Shown here piece after piece: positions 1 to 7,230 of a DNA stretch of 15,811 nt (within the stretch, counting starts at the first letter, position 1; each line of letters starts with the position of its first letter). The translations under genes and the position numbers were made by a program. The notes under the pieces are model-generated. The model worked only from the letters and a program-made list of their open reading frames with translations. It made no database searches and was not told the DNA's origin. The DNA is from Sulfitobacter alexandrii (GTDB lineage: Bacteria; Pseudomonadota; Alphaproteobacteria; Rhodobacterales; Rhodobacteraceae), in assembly GCF_001886735.1 (NCBI RefSeq), contig NZ_CP018079.1, positions 1 through 15,811 on the forward strand, written 5' to 3'.

Positions 1-2153
1 TTGAACAGTCCATCGCGGACGTGGAACGCCTGCAAGCGATCGCCCGCGGTGAAGAGGAAGAGCCCGAGAAAACCACCGGCACAAGCGGGCGGCGCAAGCG
101 TGACGGGGTGGTCTATACCCCCGACTACATCGCGCGCTTCATCGTGGCCGAAACCCTGGGAACGCATCTGCGGGAAATTTTTGAGGACACCTTGCGCGCT
201 CACGCCAAGAAGGGCGCGGATGTCACCGACTACGAAAACATCCCCTGGCGGAAAAAGTCGGCCGAGCTGGAAGCTTGGCAAGCCTATCGCGATCGCCTGA
301 AATCTTTGCGCATTGTCGATCCCGCCTGTGGCTCCGGTGTGTTCCTGATCATGGCCTTCGACTTCATGAAGGCCGAACTGACCCGCGTAAACGACAAGAT
401 CAAAGACCTGCTGCCTAAGGCCGAGCATTTTGGCGATCTGCTCGACTATGTCCCCGACAGCGAAATTCTGACCGACAACCTCTTCGGCGTGGACGTGAAC
501 GAGGAAAGCATCGAGATCACCAAGCTGTCGCTCTGGATCAAGACCGCCCGGCGCGGCAAGGTTCTCGACAGCCTGTCGGGCAGCATCCGCGTCGGTGACA
601 GCCTGATCGAGGACAGCAACTTCGCCTATCTCGACCACGCCTTCACCTGGGAAACCGCCTTCCCCGGCGTCTTTGCCGAAGGCGGCTTTGACGTGGTCCT
701 GGGCAACCCGCCTTATGTGCGGATGGAATTCCTGAAGCTGCTGAAACCCTATCTGGAAAAGCGCTATGAGGTCGTGTCCGACCGGGCTGATCTCTACTGC
801 TATTTCTACGAACGCGGCCTGCGCTTGCTGAAACCGGGTGGGCGCTTGGGCTACATTTCCTCGAACACTTTCTTCAAGACCGGCTCGGGCAAGCCCCTGC
901 GCGAATACCTTCTGAAAGAGGCGACCATCGAAAGCGTGGTCGATTTTGGCGACCTGCAAGTCTTCGAGGGCGTAACCACCTATCCGGCGATCCTGACCAT
1001 GAAACGCGGGGCCGCGCCCAAAGGGCATGAGCTGCGCTTTTGGAAGGTGGATGCCCTGCCGGAAAACAACTTCTTGGCCACTTGGGAAGCTGCTGCCGGC
1101 CCATATCCACAAACAGCCTTGGGTGCCGGATCGTGGGAACTGGAAAACCCAGCCTTGCGTGCGCTGCGCGCCAAGATACGTAAAGGCCGCAAAACTCTCA
1201 AAGAGGTTTATGGCTCGCCGTTTGCAGGTATAAAGACTGGTTATAATGCGGCCTTCATCCTGACTCGTTCAGAACGTGACAACCTTGTTTTGGCTGACCC
1301 TAAATCGACCGATTTGTTGAAGCCAATACTGTTTGGAACCCAGCTCCAGCAATGGAAATCTGAAGCGCCAGAAAAATGGATAATTTATATCCCAAAAGCA
1401 GGTATTAATATCTCAGACTATCCTGCAATCGAAGATTGGCTTCGGCCTCATAAGGCAAAGCTCGCAGCTAGAGCTGCCAAGCAGAAATGGTTTGAGCTGC
1501 AACAGCCACAACAGAAATATCAAGCCACTTATGAGGGCACCAAGCTAATCTACCGAGACATCGCAAATCGACCCAGTTTTTCAGTCGATACAGGTAATTA
1601 CATTGACATGACTTGTTTCTGCATACCTGACGCGAGCCACTTTGAGGTGGCGTTACTATCATCTTCTGTTTTGTGGTTTTCATTAATTAGTGAAACGACG
1701 GTGGCCAGGGGCGGCTATTTTCGGATGAAATCACAATACTTGGAACCTTTACCCATTCCAGATGCCACTCCCGCTCAAAAAGCCGCCCTTGCCACCCTCG
1801 CTGAAACTGCTCAAACCCACGCAGAGGCTCGCTATAGCCTGCAAACCGCTCTGACCCGCCGGATACCCGATCTCTGCCCGCCTGACCGCGAACCCAAGTT
1901 GACCAACAAGCTCAAGGAATGGTGGACACTGCCCGATTTTGCCGCCTTCCGCGCCGAGGTGAAGAAGGTGTTCAAGGCCGACATCCCGCTGGCCGAGCGG
2001 TCCGACTGGGAGGATTGGATCAACCGCGACCGCGCTGAGATCGCCCGCCTGACCGCTGAGATCGCCCAGGCCGAAGCCCGGATCGACAGCATCGTCTATG
2101 ACCTGTTCGACCTGACCGAAGACGAAATCGGGCTGCTAGAGGCGGCAATCTAA
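1..2153 (+). CDS. Restriction-modification protein (type IIG-like), C-terminal part: N6-adenine methyltransferase and target recognition
   Basis: This is residues 346-1062 of the protein begun at 14776. A YTP motif at about 384-386 precedes the SAM-binding motif I, DPACGSG, at 452-458. The catalytic motif IV is NPPY at 581-584, typical of amino-methyltransferases that make N6-methyladenine. Residues of about 740-930 form the probable target-recognition domain, followed by the RMKSQYLEPLPIPD segment (around 920-935) that closes this domain in the family. A charged helical tail (about 1000-1062) ends the chain. All key motifs are intact, so the enzyme is likely active. The part coding for the recognition domain is markedly AT-richer than the rest (see findings). 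A terminator-like hairpin follows about 110 nt after the stop. Alternatively it could be a methylase-only member if the nuclease centre is inactive, which the intact PD...ELK argues against. Confidence 0.92.
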   Translation, partial: EQSIADVERLQAIARGEEEEPEKTTGTSGRRKRDGVVYTPDYIARFIVAETLGTHLREIFEDTLRAHAKKGADVTDYENIPWRKKSAELEAWQAYRDRLKSLRIVDPACGSGVFLIMAFDFMKAELTRVNDKIKDLLPKAEHFGDLLDYVPDSEILTDNLFGVDVNEESIEITKLSLWIKTARRGKVLDSLSGSIRVGDSLIEDSNFAYLDHAFTWETAFPGVFAEGGFDVVLGNPPYVRMEFLKLLKPYLEKRYEVVSDRADLYCYFYERGLRLLKPGGRLGYISSNTFFKTGSGKPLREYLLKEATIESVVDFGDLQVFEGVTTYPAILTMKRGAAPKGHELRFWKVDALPENNFLATWEAAAGPYPQTALGAGSWELENPALRALRAKIRKGRKTLKEVYGSPFAGIKTGYNAAFILTRSERDNLVLADPKSTDLLKPILFGTQLQQWKSEAPEKWIIYIPKAGINISDYPAIEDWLRPHKAKLAARAAKQKWFELQQPQQKYQATYEGTKLIYRDIANRPSFSVDTGNYIDMTCFCIPDASHFEVALLSSSVLWFSLISETTVARGGYFRMKSQYLEPLPIPDATPAQKAALATLAETAQTHAEARYSLQTALTRRIPDLCPPDREPKLTNKLKEWWTLPDFAAFRAEVKKVFKADIPLAERSDWEDWINRDRAEIARLTAEIAQAEARIDSIVYDLFDLTEDEIGLLEAAI

Positions 2154-2224
2154 CCGGCGCGCACACAGATTGTTGCCCAAACACAACGCCTGGAGACGCA
2201 AGAGAACAATCGAAGAACTCACGC

Positions 2225-2253
2225 TTGCAATTTGGTAAATTTTCTGTTAAAAT
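2225..2253 (+). promoter_or_regulatory. Candidate promoter for the BRO-N gene
   Basis: TTGCAA at 2225-2230 and TAAAAT at 2248-2253 are separated by 17 bp in a locally AT-rich stretch. A start near 2260 would place the following hairpin at the very 5' end of the transcript. The -35 matches consensus at only four positions, so this is tentative. Confidence 0.35.
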
Positions 2254-2260
2254 GAAAAAT

Positions 2261-2290
2261 GGACCGAACCCTTTATGGGTCGGTCCTTTT
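2261..2290 (+). terminator. Rho-independent terminator-like hairpin after the restriction-methyltransferase gene
   Basis: GGACCGAACCC (2261-2271) pairs with GGGTCGGTCC (2277-2286) apart from one bulged A. TTTT follows at 2287-2290. It lies about 110 nt downstream of the stop at 2153 and fits as the end of the abiE-RM operon. Because a promoter-like pair sits just upstream, it could also act as an attenuator for the next gene. Confidence 0.6.
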
Positions 2291-2395
2291 CCGTAACCGC
2301 AGTGCGATTCGGCTTAACTGTCAAAGGGTATGTCCCATGAAGAGGAACACCCGTCAAGCAAAATCGTACTGCACCAGCGTCATGAAAGGACGTAA

Positions 2396-3148
2396 ATGCA
2401 GTATACAATGCAAATTTTTGAGTACGAAGACAACGATCAGTTCCGTGTTATCGACCGTGAAGGAGAGCCTTGGTTCGTTTTGACTGAGGTCTGCAAAAAG
2501 ATCGGAATTGCGAACCCACGGGATGCCGCGAGCCGTCTTGATGACGATGAGAAGGATGGCGTCGGAATTTCCGACGCCATGGGCAGGGAGCAGAAGACCA
2601 CCGTCATCAGCGAGTCCGGCCTCTACTCTCTCGTGCTGCGCTCATCCAAGCCAGAAGCAAAGCGTTTTAAGAAATGGATCACCTCAGAAGTCCTTCCGAG
2701 CATTCGGAAAACTGGCTCTTATGGTGGTCACGTTCCAGCCTTTATCAAGCGCTACAACGAGAACTGGAACAGGGTCAGCGCGGGTCATTTCTCAGTGATC
2801 AACGAACTGGTTGTCAGGTTGTGGGGACGCCTTGAAATGGTCGGCCACATGATGGCGGACCGGGCCCCGAATGGGACACAACTACGCCCCGATACCAGCG
2901 TAGGAAAGCTCTTCGCAAAGTGGCTCGACGAGAACCATCCCCGGCTGAGTGGGTCTCACTCGATGTACTCACACAAGACCGATGAGTGGGAAGGCGATGC
3001 ACGACAGTATCCAAACAGTATGCTGCCGCTATTCATCGAGTTCGTTGATAACGTCTGGATTCCCGAGCATTCGGAGCGTTATTTCAACACTCGCGACCCA
3101 GCGGCGCTGCCCCATCTGCCCAAGCTGCTACCAGCGAAGGCAGCTTAA
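2396..3148 (+). CDS. BRO-N domain protein (phage-antirepressor-like)
   Basis: A 250-aa protein. Residues of about 8-105 match the BRO-N/antirepressor fold: EPWFVLTEVCKKIGIANPRDA, then a DDDEK turn, VISESGLYSLVLRSSKPEAKRFKKWITSEVLPSIRKTG at the end of the domain (quoted here in overlapping family terms). In phages such proteins bind DNA or repressors and modulate lytic genes. The C-terminal part (about 110-250) is not one I recognise; it is rich in aromatic residues and has no catalytic signature that I can see. The ATG at 2396 has AAGGA at 2386-2390, 5 nt upstream, which decides it over the ATG at 2408. The gene stands alone between a terminator-like hairpin and the convergent ardC. Its target on a plasmid is unknown. 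Confidence 0.82.
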   Translation: MQYTMQIFEYEDNDQFRVIDREGEPWFVLTEVCKKIGIANPRDAASRLDDDEKDGVGISDAMGREQKTTVISESGLYSLVLRSSKPEAKRFKKWITSEVLPSIRKTGSYGGHVPAFIKRYNENWNRVSAGHFSVINELVVRLWGRLEMVGHMMADRAPNGTQLRPDTSVGKLFAKWLDENHPRLSGSHSMYSHKTDEWEGDARQYPNSMLPLFIEFVDNVWIPEHSERYFNTRDPAALPHLPKLLPAKAA

Positions 3149-3155
3149 GATCGTT

Positions 3156-3171
3156 CGCCCCTTTGGGGGCG
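3156..3171 (+). terminator. Short GC hairpin after the BRO-N gene
   Basis: CGCCCC (3156-3161) pairs with GGGGCG (3166-3171) 8 nt after the stop codon. No T-run follows, so a role in termination is uncertain. A second imperfect inverted repeat lies at 3190-3202 / 3215-3227 (11 of 13 positions pair, with G-U possible at the others). Confidence 0.3.
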
Positions 3172-3267
3172 TCCGCGCGAAGCGCCGGGCCTGTCAGCGG
3201 GTGGCCTTCAGGTTGCCCGCCGACAGGTCACCCTGAAACCGCCCACCACCTGGATCACACCAGAACG

Positions 3268-3297
3268 CAAAAGGCCCCCGCCTGCTGACGGGGGCCT
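3268..3297 (-). terminator. Terminator of ardC
   Basis: A perfect 9-bp stem, AGGCCCCCG at 3272-3280 with CGGGGGCCT at 3289-3297, has an 8-nt loop. On the minus strand it is followed by TTTT (3268-3271 read in reverse). It lies 25 nt past the ardC stop, where a minus-strand terminator is expected. Confidence 0.8.
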
Positions 3298-3321
3298 CGA
3301 TCATTGCAGTGGTGCGGACTG

Positions 3322-4206
3322 TTACTCGGCTGCCATCCGGTCGGCCTGCGCGGTGCGCTCCATGATGTAGTCCACGGCCTTCTGCGCCTCGGACGCGGCG
3401 CGAAAGATCGCACGGTTGTCTTCCTTCATCGCCTCAAGCCAGCCTTCAACATATGCAGCGCTCTGGTCGAATTCGGGCTCCACCCCGATCTGCGCGCAAA
3501 GCATGCAGTTGCCAATCTCCGCGACCAGCTCCTCGAAGGCGTATGCCTTACGGTCATTGAACCTGCCCAAGCGGTCCAGCCGCTTTGTCGCGCCTGTCCA
3601 GTGGGTCAGCTCATGTGCCAAGGTGCCGTAATATCCTGCGGCTCGGTGGAACGTGCCAATCGGCGGCATGTGGATGCGGTCGGTCTTGATGTTGTAGTAG
3701 GCACGCGGCTCTTCGGTGCTGTCGATCTGTGCGCCACTTGTTGCAAAGAACGCTTCCAACGTAGGATCGGCTTTGGTGCCAAGATCACGGGGCGGATCGG
3801 GCAGGATGTAGAATTCAGCGGGCAAGCCCTCGATCTGGTCGGCATTAAACACGCGGTAGGCCTTGGCATAGGGGATCTGGCGTTCCTCGCCGTTCTCGTC
3901 CTCGCGCTCAACGGTGCCGTATTTCACGACCGTCGCGGATTTCTCGCCCTTGCGAACATGGCCCCCAAGCTGCTTGGCCTGATTGAACGTCATCCAGCGG
4001 GCTGAGCTGTAATCCTTGGCCATCGCTGTCGCCCAAAGCATCAGGATGTTGATGCCCCGATAGGCCTCGCCGTTAAACCGTTCCGGCAGGCTGACCCCAC
4101 CTCCTCCACCGGTCCACGGCTTGCGCCAGGGCGGCGTCCCCGCCTCGATCTGCGCGACAATCTGATTGGTGACATGGGAATAAACGTCAAACTTCTCTGC
4201 GGTCAT
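3322..4206 (-). CDS. ardC: ArdC-like antirestriction protein (ssDNA-binding domain plus zinc metallopeptidase-like domain)
   Basis: A 294-aa protein of the ArdC family (N-terminal ArdC-like ssDNA-binding domain, C-terminal zincin-like domain). Residues of about 4-125 carry the family pattern of aromatic and glycine positions, including PPWRKPW at 25-31 and the YRGINILMLW stretch at 49-58. The metallopeptidase motif HELTH is at 198-202, with the glutamates of AFEELVAEIG (223-232) as candidate third ligand. ArdC proteins coat or shield incoming single-stranded plasmid DNA and relieve restriction in the recipient, which suits a mobilisable plasmid. The start at 4206 is chosen because AAAGGAGGG lies just upstream; the frame stays open for another 96 codons upstream but without an SD or family similarity. 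It is transcribed on its own and ends at a clear terminator. Confidence 0.9.
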   Translation of the reverse strand: MTAEKFDVYSHVTNQIVAQIEAGTPPWRKPWTGGGGGVSLPERFNGEAYRGINILMLWATAMAKDYSSARWMTFNQAKQLGGHVRKGEKSATVVKYGTVEREDENGEERQIPYAKAYRVFNADQIEGLPAEFYILPDPPRDLGTKADPTLEAFFATSGAQIDSTEEPRAYYNIKTDRIHMPPIGTFHRAAGYYGTLAHELTHWTGATKRLDRLGRFNDRKAYAFEELVAEIGNCMLCAQIGVEPEFDQSAAYVEGWLEAMKEDNRAIFRAASEAQKAVDYIMERTAQADRMAAE

Positions 4207-4695
4207 TTGTGACCCTCCTTTGAGTGACGCGGGCCGGGTCTCTTCCCCTTTCCGCCAATGGGCGGGCCTTCCTGTTCTGATCTTTGGAATGCCCATGCAT
4301 TCCGAAGGGCAGAGCAGGTAAGGGCAAAGCCCGTCCTGCGGCCTGGCGGGGCCGTGACAACCGGGTGGAGGGCGTGAATTTGGGAGGGAACCGCGCGCCT
4401 GCGTGTGGGAGGAACCGGAATTCTCGACCGGAACCGACGCCACAGGCGGCGCTTGCCGGTTTTCTCGGACCTGCCGGGATGGCAGGCGGATCAACAGTAT
4501 TTGGAAGCTGTCTGGGTTGGGGTGAGCGGGCGCCAGCCCGTCGATCCCCTGCCCTGTCTATCGCTCAAAGCGATACCGGCGCACTGCCGGGATCACTGAT
4601 CTCTATCGAGCCAAATCTAACTCGATAATATACGATTGATGCCTTCGTTAGATTCAGGCACAAGACGACCATCATTGTTTCTGTTGGTATGCGCG
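4207..4695. other. 489-bp non-coding stretch between ardC and the orphan gene, rich in inverted repeats
   Basis: No convincing gene is seen here. Structures include the large dyad at 4262-4331 (listed separately) and two consecutive hairpins: ATCGCT/AGCGAT at 4560-4574 and CCGGC/GCCGG at 4576-4590. The motif GGAACCG occurs three times between about 4389 and 4437. The stretch must contain the divergent promoters of ardC and of the 4696 gene. A TAATAT hexamer at 4626-4631 could be a -10 for the latter, but I see no good -35. Confidence 0.5.
4262..4331 (-). promoter_or_regulatory. Large imperfect dyad in the ardC upstream region
   Basis: The core is a perfect pairing of GGAATGC (4286-4292) with GCATTCC (4297-4303) around CCAT, extended by CTTT/GAAG. 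Further out CCTG (4271-4274) pairs with CAGG (4315-4318), and outermost a CGGGC with a GCCCG. In the ardC transcript this would be a 5'-leader stem-loop ending about 55 nt before the start codon. A regulatory or structural role is inferred. Confidence 0.4.
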
Positions 4696-5034
4696 ATGAA
4701 CCAGACGATTGACCTCGAACTAAACGTCACCACCGAACAAGGCCTTCGGGCACTTGCTGAGGAGGGACACACGGTCGAAGTGCTGTGCAAAGCCGATCCT
4801 GAACGCAAGGGACCAAGCTGGTACGGTCTGTGGATCATGCGGACGGTTGGGAGTGATGGGCAGGAGAAAATCCTTGTCACTGCCAGAACGCGCGTGACGC
4901 AGAATGCGATCAGGGTGCGCGAATTCAAGACGGCAACCGGCGTGATTTCATTCCTTGTTGGTGTCGGGTTCTCTCAGGCGAGCATTCCCATGAAGAATGG
5001 GGAAACGACCTCTCATCGCCTCGTCAGTGACTGA
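4696..5034 (+). CDS. Hypothetical protein, 112 aa, overlapping the 3' end of mobA
   Basis: I do not recognise this protein. It begins MNQTIDLELNVTTEQGLRAL and contains a hydrophobic, beta-rich middle (WYGLWIMRTVGSDGQEKILVTA style) and a short hydrophobic stretch near residues 84-93 (GVISFLVGVG) that is too short for a sure membrane segment. There is no signal peptide. The start at 4696 is a guess: no SD is visible for it, and a TTG/ATG pair at 4636/4639 would add about 20 residues. Its last 11 nt overlap the end of mobA in the convergent direction, so the two transcripts are antisense to each other there. Position between ardC and mobA suggests a role in transfer or establishment, but this is inference only. 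Confidence 0.6.
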   Translation: MNQTIDLELNVTTEQGLRALAEEGHTVEVLCKADPERKGPSWYGLWIMRTVGSDGQEKILVTARTRVTQNAIRVREFKTATGVISFLVGVGFSQASIPMKNGETTSHRLVSD

Positions 5035-6310
5035 GACCTGGATCACGGTCGATTTCCCTATCCTTCTCGACCTCCTGATCCTTCTCCTGGTCGCGCTCGT
5101 CCTCAATTTCCAGCTTTTCGCGCGGCTTGTTCAGCACGTCCTTCAGGCGCTCGTTCACGGACGGCTTGCGCGCCTCGCGGCTTGTGTCCTCGCCCAGATC
5201 ATACTCGCTGTACCCGTCCAGCTTGTGAACCGCCGCCTGGCCATCCCGCCCGGCGTCCTTCTCCATGATCTCTTTCAGCCGCTCCCGCGCGTAATTGCGG
5301 CCTTCCGCCTTTGGCGTGTCGTCCTGGTCCCGTGACCGGCCCACGACCTGCGACAACCGCTCCTGGATATCGTCTGACGCGCGCCCGTCGCGATCTTTCG
5401 CGGTTGCGGCCCGGAGTGCCGCCAGACCGGCAGAGACACGCCCCTGCCCCGCCTCGCGTTCGGCACCGTAGGTCTCCCGCGCGATATCCAGCCGCTCACG
5501 CATTTCGCGGAAAGCGGCGCGCGCCTGGCGGGCGGCATGGACAACGGCCCCCCGTTCGGTGACAGGGACATATTCCCGGCCCTGGCGCTCGGCCATCGCC
5601 TTCGCCCGCCGCTCCATGGAATTGGCCGCTGGCCCCAGCTTCAGCTCGGGGTCGCGGTCCAATTCCTCGGCGGTCAGCTTGTCACCACGCTCCATCGCGG
5701 CCTCCCGCTGCGCTTCAAGCGACCGGTGATCGACCCGCTCAACCTCCCCTGCCCGTTCCAGAGCACGGTTCTGCAACTCGGCCCAAAGGCCGCGCATCTG
5801 CTCGATCTCGACTCCGCCGGTCTTTGCGGAGTCGAGTACGCGCGTCTTGGCTGTGAAGCCCCCGGCTTCCAGCTTGCGGGTGGAGGTCAGGACGTGAGCA
5901 TGGTGGTTGCGCTGATCGCCTTCGCGGTGCGGCGCATGGATCGCCACATCGACGGCCACGCCGTAGCGGCTCACCAGCTCCTGGGCGAAGTCGCGGGTAA
6001 TCTGAGAGCGGTCCTCGGCGCTGATCTCGGACGGCAGGGCCAGCTCCCACTCGCGGGCGGTGACGGAGTTGCGGCGGGTCTCGCTGGCCTCGACCTCGTT
6101 CCAGAGGCGGGACCGATCCGAGGCCCAGTCCGGGGCGTCTTTCGGTGCCAGGATGAAGGTCTCCTCGATGCCCTGCTTGCGGGTGTAATCGTGGACACGG
6201 CCTTCGCGCTGGCACTCGATGCGCTCCCCGACACGGTAGGCCGCCGCCGCCGTGGCAGAGCGCCCGGCGCTGCGTTTGATCGTCTTCACGGAGAGGTGGT
6301 AGCTGGCCAT
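5024..6310 (-). CDS. mobA: MobA/MobL-family relaxase (MOBQ)
   Basis: A 428-aa relaxase that nicks oriT and stays bound to the 5' end of the transferred strand. The N-terminal domain shows the family features: AAAAYRVGER with the candidate catalytic Tyr25, HDY at 40-42, and the metal-binding histidine cluster in HAPHREGDQRNHHAHVL (125-141). Residues of about 180-430 are charged and helical, ending in a very acidic/basic DRDQEKDQEVEKDREIDRD tail; I see no primase or helicase domain, unlike RSF1010 MobA or Ti TraA. The start at 6310 (MASYHLSVK) has GGGAGG upstream and matches the usual family start; an upstream ATG at 6346 lacks this. It is divergent from traD/traG with oriT between, as in IncQ and Ti-type mobilisation regions. 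Confidence 0.92.
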   Translation of the reverse strand: MASYHLSVKTIKRSAGRSATAAAAYRVGERIECQREGRVHDYTRKQGIEETFILAPKDAPDWASDRSRLWNEVEASETRRNSVTAREWELALPSEISAEDRSQITRDFAQELVSRYGVAVDVAIHAPHREGDQRNHHAHVLTSTRKLEAGGFTAKTRVLDSAKTGGVEIEQMRGLWAELQNRALERAGEVERVDHRSLEAQREAAMERGDKLTAEELDRDPELKLGPAANSMERRAKAMAERQGREYVPVTERGAVVHAARQARAAFREMRERLDIARETYGAEREAGQGRVSAGLAALRAATAKDRDGRASDDIQERLSQVVGRSRDQDDTPKAEGRNYARERLKEIMEKDAGRDGQAAVHKLDGYSEYDLGEDTSREARKPSVNERLKDVLNKPREKLEIEDERDQEKDQEVEKDREIDRDPGLSH

Positions 6311-6553
6311 GCGCCCTCCCCTCGCCTGCGATGCAAACGCGCCCACGCGCCGGAGCTGATCCGTGCCGATACCCCGATATTGGCCACCGGATCAGCCGTC
6401 TTTTCTCCGCAAGAGTGCGCCCGAAACCGGCGCGATCCGAGGGGAAAAGACAGCCCGCTTGAGGCAAGCCAACGGCTCTCCGATACGCGGGCTTGCCAGT
6501 GAACTGCCCCCAGATCCCCAGCCTCATGGGTGGCGGGATATGGGGACAGTTCA

Positions 6554-6625
6554 CTTGCGGTTTGCCGGGGGCAAACCCGGTTCGTGTCGGCACCGTCAGG
6601 TCCGACGACACGAACCTCCCGCAAG
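6554..6625. repeat. Nested inverted repeats able to fold as a three-way junction
   Basis: An outer stem CTTGCGG (6554-6560) / CCGCAAG (6619-6625) encloses two hairpins. The first is GGTTTGCC (6559-6566) / GGCAAACC (6570-6577) with a GGG loop; it shares one or two bases with the outer stem. The second is GGTTCGTGTCG (6579-6589) / CGACACGAACC (6606-6616), a perfect 11-bp stem. The pairing is seen directly; its function (relaxosome binding, lagging-strand priming, or leader RNA) is unknown. Confidence 0.6.
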
Positions 6626-6818
6626 GAAGACGCCAGCGGCAGACCGGCCCCCACCGTGGGGCATCGGGCGAGACGCTGGCGCGACCTTGCGGGACGCGAT
6701 CCAACCGCTGAGGTTGGGCTGGGATGGTTTGGAAGGGGCGGCGCGCCCTTCCATGTCGCGGCGGCACGCAGCGAAGGGGATGACCATCGGTCGGGGCGTA
6801 GCCCCAGAGAGATCGCAC

Positions 6819-6866
6819 GCAAATCTCGGAACCGCAGGTGAAGAGTTTGCATAAGTGCGCCCTTGT
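6819..6866 (+). other. oriT: oriT with IncQ/MOBQ-type nic site
   Basis: TAAGTGCGCCCT at 6852-6863 is identical to the nic core of RSF1010/IncQ oriT, with cleavage expected between 6859 and 6860. As in that family, an inverted repeat lies immediately 5': GCAAATCT (6819-6826) against AGAGTTTGC (6842-6850), with one bulge. It sits between divergent mobA and traD, the standard arrangement. Confidence 0.85.
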
Positions 6867-6933
6867 CCTTTACAGGCCTACGGGTAAGCGCTATCGCTGG
6901 TTGTGGCAAGCCTAACCTTTACACCTGCCCTCT

Positions 6934-7230
6934 TTGAAGTGGATTCCCGAATTGGCCGAGACTGAGCTTGAACGTGCCGAGAAACGCTACGCCCAGGCCA
7001 AGGCCCGCCTTCAGGCTCTGAAGAACCGGGAAGCCACCAGACAGCGCAAGCTGGATACACGGCGCAAGGTGATCCTGGGCGGGGCGCTCATGGACCTGGC
7101 GGAACGGGATTCCAATGCCGCCGCCATGCTCGACCGGCTGATCCGTAACCTCTCCCGCGAACAGGATCGCAAAGCCTTTGCGGAGTGGGACGCTCCCTCC
7201 CCTACCCCAAGCGATGACGGTGCAACCTGA
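6934..7230 (+). CDS. traD: TraD-like relaxosome/conjugal transfer accessory protein
   Basis: A 98-aa protein. Residues of about 8-36 form a charged heptad-like helix (LERAEKRYAQAKARLQALKN), followed by RKLDTRRKVILGGALMDLAERD (39-60), the signature of the small TraD proteins found next to TraG in Ti-type and rhodobacterial mobilisation regions; LIRNLSREQDRKAF (69-82) closes the fold. The family is thought to help the relaxosome dock to the coupling protein, a role comparable to MobC. The start is TTG at 6934, with no good SD; an in-frame stop at 6913 limits any extension. The stop codon shares its last base with the traG ATG (TGATG), which implies translational coupling. Confidence 0.82.
   Translation: MKWIPELAETELERAEKRYAQAKARLQALKNREATRQRKLDTRRKVILGGALMDLAERDSNAAAMLDRLIRNLSREQDRKAFAEWDAPSPTPSDDGAT

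Larger units (their letters stand above)
6311..6933. other. 623-bp non-coding region between mobA and traD, containing oriT and many inverted repeats
   Basis: Open frames here have no family likeness or ribosome sites and look spurious. The stretch holds the nic site near its right end and, to the left, a run of inverted repeats: 6398-6408/6441-6451 (10 of 11), 6463-6470/6490-6497 (8 of 8), 6499-6512/6541-6554 (13 of 14), and the nested structure at 6554-6625. It would form the long 5' leader of mobA if that gene is transcribed from near oriT. Confidence 0.7.

Noticed and set aside
3304..4005. Long open frame on the plus strand opposite ardC
   Set aside because: A shadow of the GC-rich ardC coding strand, with no ribosome site or family likeness, and ardC is clearly coding.
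4207..4494. 96-residue N-terminal extension of ArdC
   Set aside because: The strong SD at the 4206 start and the family's usual N-terminus argue for the shorter protein; the extension covers the upstream dyad.
6411..6421. Second nic-like sequence, AGAGTGCGCCCG, about 440 bp left of oriT
   Set aside because: It shares only GTGCGCCC with the nic core; it lacks the TAA and the final T, and has no inverted repeat directly 5' of it.
5537..6502. 321-codon open frame opposite mobA
   Set aside because: Mirrors mobA codon bias; the protein has no recognisable pattern and it crosses into the oriT-side repeats.
6286..6909. Open frame on the minus strand across the oriT region
   Set aside because: Low-complexity Arg/Pro/Ser-rich translation typical of non-coding GC-rich DNA; it crosses the nic site and the stem-loops.
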